From Acidobacteria bacterium RIFCSPLOWO2_02_FULL_61_28 (GTDB taxonomy: Bacteria; Acidobacteriota; Terriglobia; 2-12-FULL-54-10): a DNA stretch of 39,813 nucleotides. The notes beneath the pieces were generated by a model that had not been told where the DNA came from, did not search any database, and worked only from the letters and a program-made list of their open reading frames with translations. This document shows, one piece after another, positions 1-7,099 of the stretch. Within the stretch, counting starts at the first letter, position 1. Every line of letters starts with the position of its first letter. A program made the translations under genes and the position numbers. The DNA lies in NCBI GenBank assembly GCA_001767035.1, contig MEKR01000142.1:1-39813 (forward strand). The letters are read 5' to 3'.

Positions 1-2
1 CC

Positions 3-710
3 CTTTTCAGCGGCGGCGGTGCGGAACGAATCCGAATCAAGAGCGACGGCAAGGTCGGCATCGGCACCACCGACCCCAAGCGGCCGCTCCATGTCAAGGG
101 CGGCGACATCATCGTGGAGAAAGGCGGCGGGTTTGGTCTGATCGAACCCGGAAATGCCGACCCCAACACCGTGTTGTACCGGCCGGGTATTCCTGTTCCC
201 CCGCCGGACCCGATACCGGAAGGAGTGGATATTACCATCCTCCGTACCTATAAGAACGAAGCGTATGCGAGTCCAAAGTATACGATCTTGAAAATCTGGG
301 CTCCGCCCAACGCCGTTGCCAACGACAGAGAGGCTACCTTGTCGCTGACTCGAGGCGACAACGACGAAGAGTCCATGGACGTTTACAACAACGGTTACTC
401 GTCGGAAACCCAGTTTGGGATCAGAATCCAGAAGAGGGGAAGTGGCTCTTATCGCGACTTCGTGTTCGACAAATATGACGGGTCAAACCCAAAGGTTAAA
501 TTACTGGTTATCAAGACAGAGAGCGGCAATGTAGGTATCGGAGATAAAGCGACCCCGGCGGCGAAGCTGGACGTTTCCGGTGGAGATATTTACGTCTCGG
601 ACGCGGGCAAGGGGATTATCCTGAAAAATGCAGCAGGCACGATCTGCAGACGTGTAAGGCTCAACGATGCTGGCGACGGACTGATTTTTGATTCGATCTC
701 TTGTCCATAG
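3..710 (+). CDS. Tail-fibre-like repeat protein, C-terminal part (cut by window edge)
   Basis: The reading frame is open from the first complete codon at base 3, so the gene begins outside the window and only its last 235 residues are visible. Two copies of a module are seen, one near the start (GKVGIGTTDPKRPLHVKGG) and one near the end (GNVGIGDKATPAAKLDVSGG), each followed by a GDI[IY]V strand. This 'VGIGTT.P...L.V.G' signature is common in phage tail-fibre-like and secreted beta-rich bacterial proteins. The middle (about residues 60-170) is polar and shows no motif I recognise. The protein ends with SCP. It is probably an exported or surface fibrous protein; the exact role is unknown. The last module is repeated in the small gene at 1590-1775. 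A phage origin is possible, but no other phage genes are visible. Confidence 0.75.
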   Translation, partial: LFSGGGAERIRIKSDGKVGIGTTDPKRPLHVKGGDIIVEKGGGFGLIEPGNADPNTVLYRPGIPVPPPDPIPEGVDITILRTYKNEAYASPKYTILKIWAPPNAVANDREATLSLTRGDNDEESMDVYNNGYSSETQFGIRIQKRGSGSYRDFVFDKYDGSNPKVKLLVIKTESGNVGIGDKATPAAKLDVSGGDIYVSDAGKGIILKNAAGTICRRVRLNDAGDGLIFDSISCP

Positions 711-811
711 CCGTGCAGTGTGCGGAAGGAACGGTCAGGAGCCGAATCCAAACAATATTACCCCCTGTGGCTTCGGCGGAGGCATCTACAAAATCGGAGG
801 TTACAAAACGA

Positions 812-1396
812 ATGACGAATGACTTAGAGAAGGTGATTCGAAGTTTGGCGATTTATGTCCTCGCGGGCCTAGTTTTAGGGGGAGCTAGTTTCGCACAGCA
901 AGCGAAGGTCAAACCAGTGGGACGGGTCGTTATTGTGGACAGCAAGGGCAAGATCATCGGCACCACTCTCGGTGGTCTCGGTATCCATAACATCGAGATA
1001 AGTGGCGGTTCGTCTTTGGCAGTTCGGTCTATCGTTCTGCTGGCGGTGGACCAACACCTGGTTCCTGTCGCGGTGGGCCGGGACCGCTTCTATGGTAGCG
1101 GGGTCTTCTACTTCGAGTTAGAGAACTGCGCTGGCGCGCCTTGGTTTCCCGTTATCACATCCACAAGCGAACCGCCCGGATTGCTGTCCCGGGTAGGAAT
1201 CGGTCCCCCGGGGCAGACTGTTTACCTACAGACAGACGATGCCGCACCACAGTCAATCACAATTCGTTCAATGCTGCAGCCTCCTCTTCCCTGTAGCAAT
1301 CAGACTTTCCATGACATCGGTGCGCTGCCAACGCAACCCTTGGTGGACCTTTTGACCATCTTCACGCCGCCGTTCAGCCTGCGCGCCGCGCCGTGA
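812..1396 (+). CDS. Small secreted protein of unknown function
   Basis: The 194-residue product starts at ATG 812, preceded by GGAGG at 796-800. The frame is open further upstream to a TTG at 701, but that start would lack a signal peptide and overlap the previous gene. The N-terminus is a clear signal peptide: charged MTNDLEKVIR, a hydrophobic stretch, then cleavage likely after GASFA. The mature part has a short VVIVDSKGKIIGT strand motif, two cysteines (in ENCAG and PPLPCSN) that could form a disulfide, and a proline-rich end. No catalytic motif was recognised. It lies 101 bases after the tail-fibre-like gene on the same strand, so the two may be co-expressed and act together outside the cytoplasm. 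Function unknown. Confidence 0.6.
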   Translation: MTNDLEKVIRSLAIYVLAGLVLGGASFAQQAKVKPVGRVVIVDSKGKIIGTTLGGLGIHNIEISGGSSLAVRSIVLLAVDQHLVPVAVGRDRFYGSGVFYFELENCAGAPWFPVITSTSEPPGLLSRVGIGPPGQTVYLQTDDAAPQSITIRSMLQPPLPCSNQTFHDIGALPTQPLVDLLTIFTPPFSLRAAP

Positions 1397-1449
1397 GTCT
1401 GGAAAAGCAAGGCCGACGAGTTTCAACCCCCGTACACGCTGCGGTGATG

Positions 1450-1535
1450 AAAGACAGTGACGAGTGGCAAGTGACAAGTGACGAGCGGGAAGAAGATAGA
1501 AGTTAGGAGTTAGAAGGCAGGAGTCAGGAGAAAAG
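1450..1535. repeat. Low-complexity GTGACGAG / AGGAGTCAG tract
   Basis: This intergenic stretch is made of degenerate short direct repeats: AGTGACGAGTGGC, AAGTGACAAGTGACGAGC, then TTAGGAGTTAGAAGG and CAGGAGTCAGGAG. It is non-coding. Related AGGAGTC/GACTCCTG words occur at 29925-29963 and 34126-34172. It separates the small secreted protein from the 61-codon gene. Confidence 0.6.
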
Positions 1536-1589
1536 CAATCCGGGCGGGAGCAGAGTTCCTTCCCCACACAACCCGAAAGGAAGGGTCCC

Positions 1590-1775
1590 ATGGAAAGCAA
1601 CGTCGTGATTGAAACGATGCCGCCCGCAGAAGAACTCCGGATGAAAGGAATTAACATCTATATGTCGGGTCCTGGTTGCGGAATTATTTTCCAAAGCCCC
1701 GATGGGCGAACCTACAAGATGCTCTCGATTGACAACAGCGGGAACCCGGTTTGGGCTACGGTCCCATCTCCCTAA
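1590..1775 (+). CDS. Standalone 61-residue copy of tail-fibre-like C-terminal module
   Basis: The ATG at 1590 has a plausible purine-rich site (AAGGAAGGG, 1577-1585) just upstream. The product's second half aligns by eye with the end of the gene at 3-710: NIYMSGPGCGIIF here against DIYVSDAGKGIIL there. A [DN]..G turn and a short hydrophilic terminus (VPSP here, SCP there) follow. It has no signal peptide, so it is either a decayed remnant of a longer fibre gene or a separately made terminal cap module. The stop codon at 1773-1775 lies exactly where a different domain fragment begins in another frame, which points to a recombination junction. Real expression is uncertain. Confidence 0.5.
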   Translation: MESNVVIETMPPAEELRMKGINIYMSGPGCGIIFQSPDGRTYKMLSIDNSGNPVWATVPSP

Positions 1776-2019
1776 GACCGCGACGACGGTGGACCCGGCG
1801 ACGGTCAAACTGGCGGGCGCGCCCGTGGCTACGCAGGGCCGGGGCACTCCGATGACCTCGGTGGCCGACCTCAACCGCGACGGACGCCTTGACCTGCTGC
1901 TGCACTTCCGCACGCAAGACCTGCAACTCACGCCCGCCTCGACCGAAGCCGTCCTCAAGGGCAAGACCTTCTCCGGCCAACTGATCCGGGGAACAGACTC
2001 AATCCGCCTCGTTCCGTAG
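1776..2019 (+). pseudogene. Headless fragment of a secreted-protein domain (TTVDPATV ... DLVLHFRTQD type)
   Basis: In frame +1, the text TATTVDPATV, a DLNRDGRLDLLLHFRTQDL core and a GTDSIRLVP end match a domain I recall from many environmental secreted proteins. There it usually reads 'PVAIL.T..FDATTVDPATV...DVNGDG..DLVLHFRTQ...L.G.T..G..I.G.DSI..V'. Here everything before ATTVDPATV is missing: no signal peptide and no start codon with a ribosome site. The homologous text begins within a few bases of the stop codon of the preceding 61-codon gene. I call it a truncated remnant left by a deletion or recombination. Family identity is from memory of the motif and carries no known function. Confidence 0.55.
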
Positions 2020-2064
2020 TCGGGATTTCTCACAAGCATTCGGGGAAGGAGGTCGCGTCTTCGA

Positions 2065-2254
2065 AAATCCCCGAAGGGGATTTGCAGGGAAAGCCGGGGG
2101 CAACGCCCCCGGAAATGGGCGTTGGACGGTTCGACCCTGAAAGGGTCGCACAAAACCCCGCACGCACGAGTGCGACCCTTACAGGGTCGCTCCGGAATTA
2201 CACACCGTTCCGGGGGCGTTGCCCCCGGCTACTTTCTTTTGTCCTTTCAGGACA
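2065..2254. repeat. Array of six perfect hairpins with 3-base loops (REP-like)
   Basis: Six inverted repeats follow one another, each with a 6-8 bp perfect stem and exactly three loop bases: AAATCCCC-GAA-GGGGATTT (2065-2083), CCGGGGGC-AAC-GCCCCCGG (2094-2112), CGACCCT-GAA-AGGGTCG (2132-2148), GCGACCCT-TAC-AGGGTCGC (2172-2190), CCGGGGGC-GTT-GCCCCCGG (2210-2228) and TGTCCT-TTC-AGGACA (2240-2254). The CCGGGGGC pair and the GACCCT pair are arranged in opposite orientation, so the block is two repeat units head to head. It fills most of the 400-base gap before the glycosyltransferase operon and may also act as a barrier to read-through. Confidence 0.8.
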
Positions 2255-2370
2255 ACCAGAAATGAATCTGTGATGCTCATTACTGTCGAGAAATCTAGGC
2301 TAGCCAGCACCCGCCGGGTGTGGAACTCTACCTTTACTTAGGACGTGAGGGGCGAATCAACAAGAATCAT

Positions 2371-2379
2371 TGGTATAAT
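2371..2379 (+). promoter_or_regulatory. Extended -10 promoter of the glycosyltransferase operon
   Basis: TGGTATAAT is a perfect -10 box (TATAAT, 2374-2379) with the upstream TG of an extended -10. No good -35 is seen at 16-18 bp, as expected for extended -10 promoters. A transcript would start near 2386 and give a leader of about 36 bases to the CTG start at 2422. Confidence 0.6.
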
Positions 2380-2406
2380 CGGTTCGACGGAAAGAATTGA
2401 ATCAAC

Positions 2407-2414
2407 GGGGAGGG
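2407..2414 (+). promoter_or_regulatory. Strong ribosome binding site that points to a CTG start
   Basis: GGGGAGGG is a near-ideal Shine-Dalgarno sequence. Counting eight bases from 2413 leads to CTG at 2422, in frame with the first glycosyltransferase. No ATG, GTG or TTG exists in that frame between the upstream stop (2398) and GTG 2551. Confidence 0.55.
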
Positions 2415-2421
2415 CCGCTCA

Positions 2422-3564
2422 CTGCCGGCGCCGAGCAACACGGAACGAAGCGTATCGGTCGTCATCCCGACCTGGCGGCGAGGAGACCTGCTCGGAAACT
2501 GCCTGGAGTCGCTCCGCGCCCAGACCTGGAAGGATTTCGAGACGGTTCTGGTGTCGAACGGCGCAGGCGATTGGGTGGAACAGTTGGCCAAGGAGTTCGG
2601 ATGCGAACTGGTGAAATTGCCCGTTAACCGCGGCTTTGCGGCAGCGGTCAATGCCGGGATTGCCGCCGGCCGCTCCCGGTACGTCACGGTGCTGAACGAT
2701 GACGTCGAACTCGACCGGCATTGGCTGGAACGCACGGTGGCGTTCCTCGAAATCCACACGGACGTTTCGTTCTGCTGCGGAAAGATTTTCCAGGCCGACG
2801 GGGTAGTGCTTGACGACGCGGGGGATGCTCTTTCGCTCGGTGGATCGGCGTGGCGGCTCGGCTTCGGCCGCAAGGACACCGGGGAATTCGATCTTCCGCG
2901 AGTGATCTGGGCCGCCTCCGGAACGGCTACCCTGTTTCGCCGGAGCGTGTTTGAACAGGTAGGCCACGAAGTAGGCCACGAGGTAGGCAAAGAGGTAGGA
3001 ATGTTCGATGAGAACTTTTTCGCGTACCTCGAAGACATGGACTTTTCGCTGCGGGCCGCGCGCGCCGGCCTGCCAGGGTTCTATCTACCCCAGGCGACGT
3101 GCCGCCATCGAGGAAGCGCCACGCTCGGCGGAGCGAATTCCGCGCCGACCTTCCGGCTGCTCACTCGGAACCAGTTGCTGCTCCTGGTGAAGCACTATCC
3201 CGGATCGCTACTCGCGCGCCTGGGGCCGCGCATTGCCTGGGCTCAGTTCCTATGGGCGCTCCTGGCAATTCGAAAAAAACGGTTCGCGGCGTATCTCGGT
3301 GGCGTGGCCGGATTCCTTCGCCTGCTTCCCCGAGCTGTCCGCCAGCGCGGCACTTTCCGACCGGACCAGCGACACGCCTTCCTGGCCCGGCTGAAACAAT
3401 CGGAGCGGGAAATCTATGCCGATGTCTGCGCGCCGGATCGAACCGAGCGCGACACGTTTTGGAAACTGTACTTCGGACTTTTTCCGCCACGGGGCAAAGC
3501 GGACGCCTCGGCCTCGGCGGGACTCGATCATCTGCCGGCGGGCGAAACGCAGAAACCAATGTAG
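2422..3564 (+). CDS. Family 2 glycosyltransferase (GT-A), probable CTG start
   Basis: Membrane-associated or cytosolic glycosyltransferase, probably adding a sugar from a nucleotide-sugar donor to a lipid-linked polysaccharide intermediate. From 2422 the product is 380 residues. It begins with the GT2 first strand VSVVIPTWRRGDLL, which is essential to the nucleotide-binding fold but would be lost if translation began at GTG 2551. Other marks are the metal-binding VLNDDVEL (DXD region), an FFAYLEDMDFSLRAARAG acidic helix of the rhamnosyltransferase-like subgroup and a basic C-terminal region. Just before the acidic helix lies a four-residue repeat (VGHE VGHE VGKE) encoded by a 12-base tandem repeat. 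It is the first gene of a four-gene transferase operon; donor and acceptor cannot be told from sequence. The start is inferred from the ribosome site and the family's N-terminus. Confidence 0.85.
   Translation: MPAPSNTERSVSVVIPTWRRGDLLGNCLESLRAQTWKDFETVLVSNGAGDWVEQLAKEFGCELVKLPVNRGFAAAVNAGIAAGRSRYVTVLNDDVELDRHWLERTVAFLEIHTDVSFCCGKIFQADGVVLDDAGDALSLGGSAWRLGFGRKDTGEFDLPRVIWAASGTATLFRRSVFEQVGHEVGHEVGKEVGMFDENFFAYLEDMDFSLRAARAGLPGFYLPQATCRHRGSATLGGANSAPTFRLLTRNQLLLLVKHYPGSLLARLGPRIAWAQFLWALLAIRKKRFAAYLGGVAGFLRLLPRAVRQRGTFRPDQRHAFLARLKQSEREIYADVCAPDRTERDTFWKLYFGLFPPRGKADASASAGLDHLPAGETQKPM
2959..3000 (+). repeat. 12-base in-frame tandem repeat inside glycosyltransferase
   Basis: Units GTAGGCCACGAA, GTAGGCCACGAG and GTAGGCAAAGAG and a half unit GTAGGA encode VGHE-VGHE-VGKE-VG. 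Family members usually have only one such [RK]VG.FDE step, so this looks like slippage expansion. It keeps the frame. Confidence 0.8.
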
Positions 3565-3639
3565 CCGGGAGAGCCGAGAATTCCGAGAGAACCCAAAAGA
3601 ATCCGCTGCCTGGAAGGGAACGTTCGAGCATAAACGCAG

Positions 3640-4650
3640 ATGATCTCCGTCATCGTGGTTACTTATAATTCGAGGGCGCACATTGTCCGTTGCCTGGACT
3701 CGCTGCAAGGATCGGGCGCGGAGATTGTGGTAGCGGACAACGCCTCCTCCGACGGCACCGCAGACCTGATCCGCGAACGGTATCCGCGTGTAAAGCTGGT
3801 TCCGTCCGCGTCGAATCTCGGATTCGCCGCCGCCGCCAACATGGGAGTTCATCACAGCACGGGCAGCGCCCTTTTGTTTCTCAATCCGGACACCGTCTGT
3901 CTGGATTCGCTCGGCCCGTTGGAGAAGGCACTGGAGAGTTCCGAGCGGATCGCCGCAGTTGCGCCGCGGCTGGTGGATCCCGATGGCCGGACGCAAGTCG
4001 GGTTCACGGTGCGGCGATTGCCCACGGCAGCTTCCCTTGTTTTTGAAATCCTGCTCCTGAACCGGCTCTTTCCCGGCAATCCCGTCAATCGGAGATACCG
4101 GTGCCTGGACCTGGACGTCGAGCGGCCCAGCGAAGTGGAGCAGCCCGCCGGCGCTTGTCTGTTGGTGCGGCGGAGCCGTTTCGAAGCCTGCGGCGGCTTC
4201 GACGAATCTTTCTTTCCGCTCTGGTTTGAAGACGTGGACCTTTGCAAACGGCTTCGGGAACAGGGCGGAACCCTCGTGTTCTGGCCACAGGTCCGGGTGC
4301 GGCACCACGGCGCCCATTCTTTGGAATCGTTGACTTTTTCCGAGAAGCAGATTTACTGGTATCGCAACTTGCTTTATTATGTGCACAAGCATTTCCCCCG
4401 GAGGACCCGGGTGGCGATCCGGGGGGCACTGCTCGTCGGCATGGGCTTGCGGATGATGGGAGAGCTGTTCGGGGGGGCGGCTTCCGCGAGAACTCCCCGC
4501 CGCAGGGAACGCCTTCGGGCATACTGGAACGCGGCACAGTTGTCCGTTTGCGGCGTGAGGAGCGGGGCTGTGATCGGAGGAGTGTTCCGCCGAGGTTGCC
4601 CAGATCGAGCAGGGGTGGCTGGCTGGGCAAAGGACAATGGGGACAGATAA
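3640..4650 (+). CDS. Family 2 glycosyltransferase, rhamnosyltransferase-like
   Basis: 336 residues. The N-terminus MISVIVVTYNSRAHI is the classic GT2 start, followed by EIVVADNASSDGT (nucleotide binding), NLGFAAAANMG and LFLNPDTV (the DXD-equivalent NPD). FPLWFEDVDLCKRLREQGG carries the acidic acceptor/base motif of the WbbL-like rhamnosyltransferases. After about residue 245 a basic, partly hydrophobic region may contact the membrane. The start fits the family even though the ribosome site is weak. It is 75 bases after the previous transferase and overlaps the next by 14 bases, so translation is probably coupled. It likely extends a cell-surface polysaccharide repeat unit; the sugar is not known. 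Confidence 0.88.
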   Translation: MISVIVVTYNSRAHIVRCLDSLQGSGAEIVVADNASSDGTADLIRERYPRVKLVPSASNLGFAAAANMGVHHSTGSALLFLNPDTVCLDSLGPLEKALESSERIAAVAPRLVDPDGRTQVGFTVRRLPTAASLVFEILLLNRLFPGNPVNRRYRCLDLDVERPSEVEQPAGACLLVRRSRFEACGGFDESFFPLWFEDVDLCKRLREQGGTLVFWPQVRVRHHGAHSLESLTFSEKQIYWYRNLLYYVHKHFPRRTRVAIRGALLVGMGLRMMGELFGGAASARTPRRRERLRAYWNAAQLSVCGVRSGAVIGGVFRRGCPDRAGVAGWAKDNGDR

Positions 4651-5752
4651 GAAACTCGTTTCCGTAACCATCGTCACGCATGACAGCGCTTCGTGCGTGC
4701 AACGCTGCCTGGACTCGGTCCTGTCTCAGGACTGGCCTAGGCTGGAAGTAACTGTGGCGGACAACGCGAGCCGCGACCAGACCCGCTCGCTTCTGGCGAA
4801 TTACCAGAACCGCATCCAACTGATCCTAAATTCCGAAAACCGGGGGTTTGCGGCTGCGCAGAACCAGGCCATTCGCCAGGCGAAGGGAGAATGGATTCTG
4901 GTGCTGAACCCCGATGCATTACTCGCGCCGAACTTCGTTTCGTTACTCGTTCGCGGCGGAACTCTGGACCCCTCGGTGGGAACCGTGTGCGGGAAGCTGC
5001 TGCGCGCGTTGCCCGGTTTGGAAATCCCGCCGGAGCGACTGTTGGATTCAGCCGGAATTTACTTTACGCCCACCTTCCGCCATTTTGACCGGGGATTCCA
5101 TCTCCCGGACGGAGAAGAATACGACCAACCCGTTTATGTTTTCGGCGCAACGGCGGCGGCGGCGCTTTACCGCCGGAGCATGATCGAAGATATCAGCGCA
5201 GAGGGGGAGTTCTTCGACGAGGACTTTTTCTTCTACCGGGAAGACGCCGACGTGGCTTGGCGCGCCCAGCTCCAAGGCTGGCGCTGCCTGTATCTCCCCG
5301 ACGCCACCGGATACCACGTCCGCAGAGTTTTTCCCGAATGCCGCCGGCAACTTCCGGAGGCGGTCAATTTTCATTCGGTAAAGAACCGGTTCTTGATGCG
5401 CATTAAGAACGTGACGTGGCCGCTCTACCTGAGAAATTTCTTGCCCGTTGCCGCGCGGGACATCGCCATTGTGGCGTACTGTCTGGTCGTCGAGCGGAGC
5501 TCGTTGCCTGCGTTTCGAGCGGTGCTCCAAAACTGGCGGCGAATGCTCGCCAAACGGCGGCTCATCCAGCAGCGCCGCCGGGTCTCGCACGATTATTTGC
5601 GGAGCTGGTTCCGCTTTCGCCCCATGACCGTGCCGGTGGAGCTTCCCCGGAGCGACGCGCAACCTGCCTCCGTTCCTCCGAACCGGGAGCCTTATCCGAT
5701 TCTCCCCTTGCGGACCACCCGGGCCGAGCCGGGCCGGATCCCTCCGCTGTAA
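4637..5752 (+). CDS. Family 2 glycosyltransferase, rhamnosyltransferase-like
   Basis: 371 residues, starting at ATG 4637 inside the end of the preceding gene. Motifs in order: VSVTIVTHDSASCVQRCLDS, TVADNASRDQT, NRGFAAAQNQAI, WILVLNPDALL (NPD metal/nucleotide site) and FFYREDADVAWRAQLQGW. About 100 residues later comes an arginine-rich tail (RRMLAKRRLIQQRRR) that could bind acidic phospholipid. The order and spacing match the previous gene, suggesting that the two transferases arose by duplication and add successive sugars. Only two bases separate its stop from the next gene. Role in exopolysaccharide or O-antigen-like glycan assembly is inferred from family and context. Confidence 0.88.
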   Translation: MGTDKKLVSVTIVTHDSASCVQRCLDSVLSQDWPRLEVTVADNASRDQTRSLLANYQNRIQLILNSENRGFAAAQNQAIRQAKGEWILVLNPDALLAPNFVSLLVRGGTLDPSVGTVCGKLLRALPGLEIPPERLLDSAGIYFTPTFRHFDRGFHLPDGEEYDQPVYVFGATAAAALYRRSMIEDISAEGEFFDEDFFFYREDADVAWRAQLQGWRCLYLPDATGYHVRRVFPECRRQLPEAVNFHSVKNRFLMRIKNVTWPLYLRNFLPVAARDIAIVAYCLVVERSSLPAFRAVLQNWRRMLAKRRLIQQRRRVSHDYLRSWFRFRPMTVPVELPRSDAQPASVPPNREPYPILPLRTTRAEPGRIPPL

Positions 5753-5754
5753 GC

Positions 5755-6849
5755 ATGAACATTGCCATCCTGGGTACGCGCGGTATTCCAGCCAACTACG
5801 GCGGCTTCGAGACGTTTGCCGAAGAACTCTCCTCCCGCCTCGTCCGCCACGGACATCGGGTGACCGTCTATGGGCGGACCAACAATATCCGCTATCAGGG
5901 AACCGAATATAAAGGCGTTCGGCTCGTTCTGCTGCCAACCATCCCGCACAAGTATTTCGATACGGTCGCTCACACCTTCCTCTCCGTCTGTCATGTCCTG
6001 TTCCAGGACGCGAAGGTCGTGCTGATCTGCAATGCCGCCAACAGCCTCTTCTCCTTTGTGCCCCGTCTCGCCGGGAAGAAGACGGTGGTGAATGTGGACG
6101 GCCTGGAACGCAAGCGCCAGAAATGGAATGCACTGGGAAAAGCGTATTACTTGCTCTCGGAGTGGCTGGCCACGTTTCTTCCGAATGCCATCGTCACGGA
6201 TGCGCGGACGATTGAAGCGTATTATCGGAACCGGTATGGCAAGCGGTCCTACTTCATCCCCTACGGCGCCGACGCCGGGCGGAGTGAAAGCAAAGAGTGC
6301 CTCGAACGGCTGGGCCTGGAACCGGAAGGTTATTTTCTTTATGTGAGCCGGCTGGAGCCGGAAAACAACGCCCTCCTGGTCGTACAGGCATTTGAACGGG
6401 TTGCCACGGATAAGAAGCTGGTGATCGTCGGGGACGCTCCCTACGCCCGCGATTACATCACCCAGGTGAAAGCCACCACCGACGCCCGCATCCTGTTTCC
6501 GGGCGCCATCTACGGCGCGGGGTACCGGGAACTGCAATCGCACGCGCTGTGCTATATCCACGCCACTGAGGTCGGGGGAACCCATCCGGCCTTGATCGAG
6601 GCCCTGGGATGCGGCCGCTGTGTCCTCTACCTGGACACAGCCGAGAATCGGGAGGTGGCCGGCGGCGCCGCCATTTCCTTCACCAAATCCGCCGAGGACC
6701 TTGCCGGGAAAATGCAAACGTTGCTCCACGATCCCGCCTTGCGAGCCGAGTACCAGCAGCGCGCCGTGGAGCGGGTTCGTCAACGATACCGTTGGGAAGA
6801 GGTCACGGCGGAATACGAGCGGCTGTTCCAGGAGTTGCTCCGGAACTAG
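5755..6849 (+). CDS. Family 4 glycosyltransferase with DUF1972 N-terminal domain
   Basis: 364 residues from ATG 5755; the frame is open upstream, but this ATG gives the invariant family start MNIAILGTRGIPANYGGFET. That glycine-rich text is the DUF1972-type GT-B N-terminal domain found in rhamnosyl-/glucosyltransferases of capsule and EPS clusters. The C-terminal GT4 donor domain shows LYVSRLEPENN, VIVGDAPYARDY and the nucleotide-sugar site EVGGTHPALIEALGCG. A retaining transfer reaction on a lipid-linked acceptor at the inner membrane is expected. It closes the four-gene operon; no polymerase, flippase or chain-length gene follows, so the pathway must be completed elsewhere. The sugar specificity is unknown. 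Confidence 0.9.
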   Translation: MNIAILGTRGIPANYGGFETFAEELSSRLVRHGHRVTVYGRTNNIRYQGTEYKGVRLVLLPTIPHKYFDTVAHTFLSVCHVLFQDAKVVLICNAANSLFSFVPRLAGKKTVVNVDGLERKRQKWNALGKAYYLLSEWLATFLPNAIVTDARTIEAYYRNRYGKRSYFIPYGADAGRSESKECLERLGLEPEGYFLYVSRLEPENNALLVVQAFERVATDKKLVIVGDAPYARDYITQVKATTDARILFPGAIYGAGYRELQSHALCYIHATEVGGTHPALIEALGCGRCVLYLDTAENREVAGGAAISFTKSAEDLAGKMQTLLHDPALRAEYQQRAVERVRQRYRWEEVTAEYERLFQELLRN

Positions 6850-7056
6850 ACGCAGAAGCCCGTCCTGGGGCGGTATGGAACCGATCCGTAAGAACTGTCT
6901 GCAGGACGCTGCGGACGGCGGCGCATACAGCGGCCATTTTCGTTCCCAACCAGTCCGGGTCCCGAACCGGTTCTTGCCGGGCCATTCGATGTAACCTATT
7001 CGGGAACCCCGCTTTTCCTTCGGCGCCCCAGGAGATGAAATCCGGGAGAAGTTTAG

Positions 7057-7065
7057 TGGCATAAT
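7057..7065 (+). promoter_or_regulatory. Extended -10 promoter that decides the start of the coiled-coil gene
   Basis: TGGCATAAT is an extended -10 (TG + CATAAT). It overlaps the ATG at 7064, so that ATG would not be in the transcript, whose 5' end should lie near 7072. ATG 7100 is therefore preferred. Confidence 0.45.
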
Positions 7066-7099
7066 GCAGGGGAGACGCGCCAGGGACGTCTCAAGAGAT

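Noticed and set aside
1-2019. Prophage
   Set aside because: The tail-fibre-like repeats alone are common in secreted bacterial proteins; no capsid, terminase, integrase or lysis gene is nearby.
2259-2274. A 16-base word GAAATGAATCTGTGAT shared with 16741-16756
   Set aside because: Flanks differ completely, and one exact 16-mer pair in 40 kb is within reach of chance. It might be a repeat end, but I cannot support it.
3250-4677. Long minus-strand open frame opposite two GT2 genes
   Set aside because: Antisense shadow. The product is low-complexity, Pro/Arg/Gly-rich and crosses two real genes.
6850-7056. Possible tRNA-like or small RNA fold between the GT4 and coiled-coil genes
   Set aside because: GGTTC and GGGAACC words occur, but no cloverleaf arms with correct spacing can be formed.
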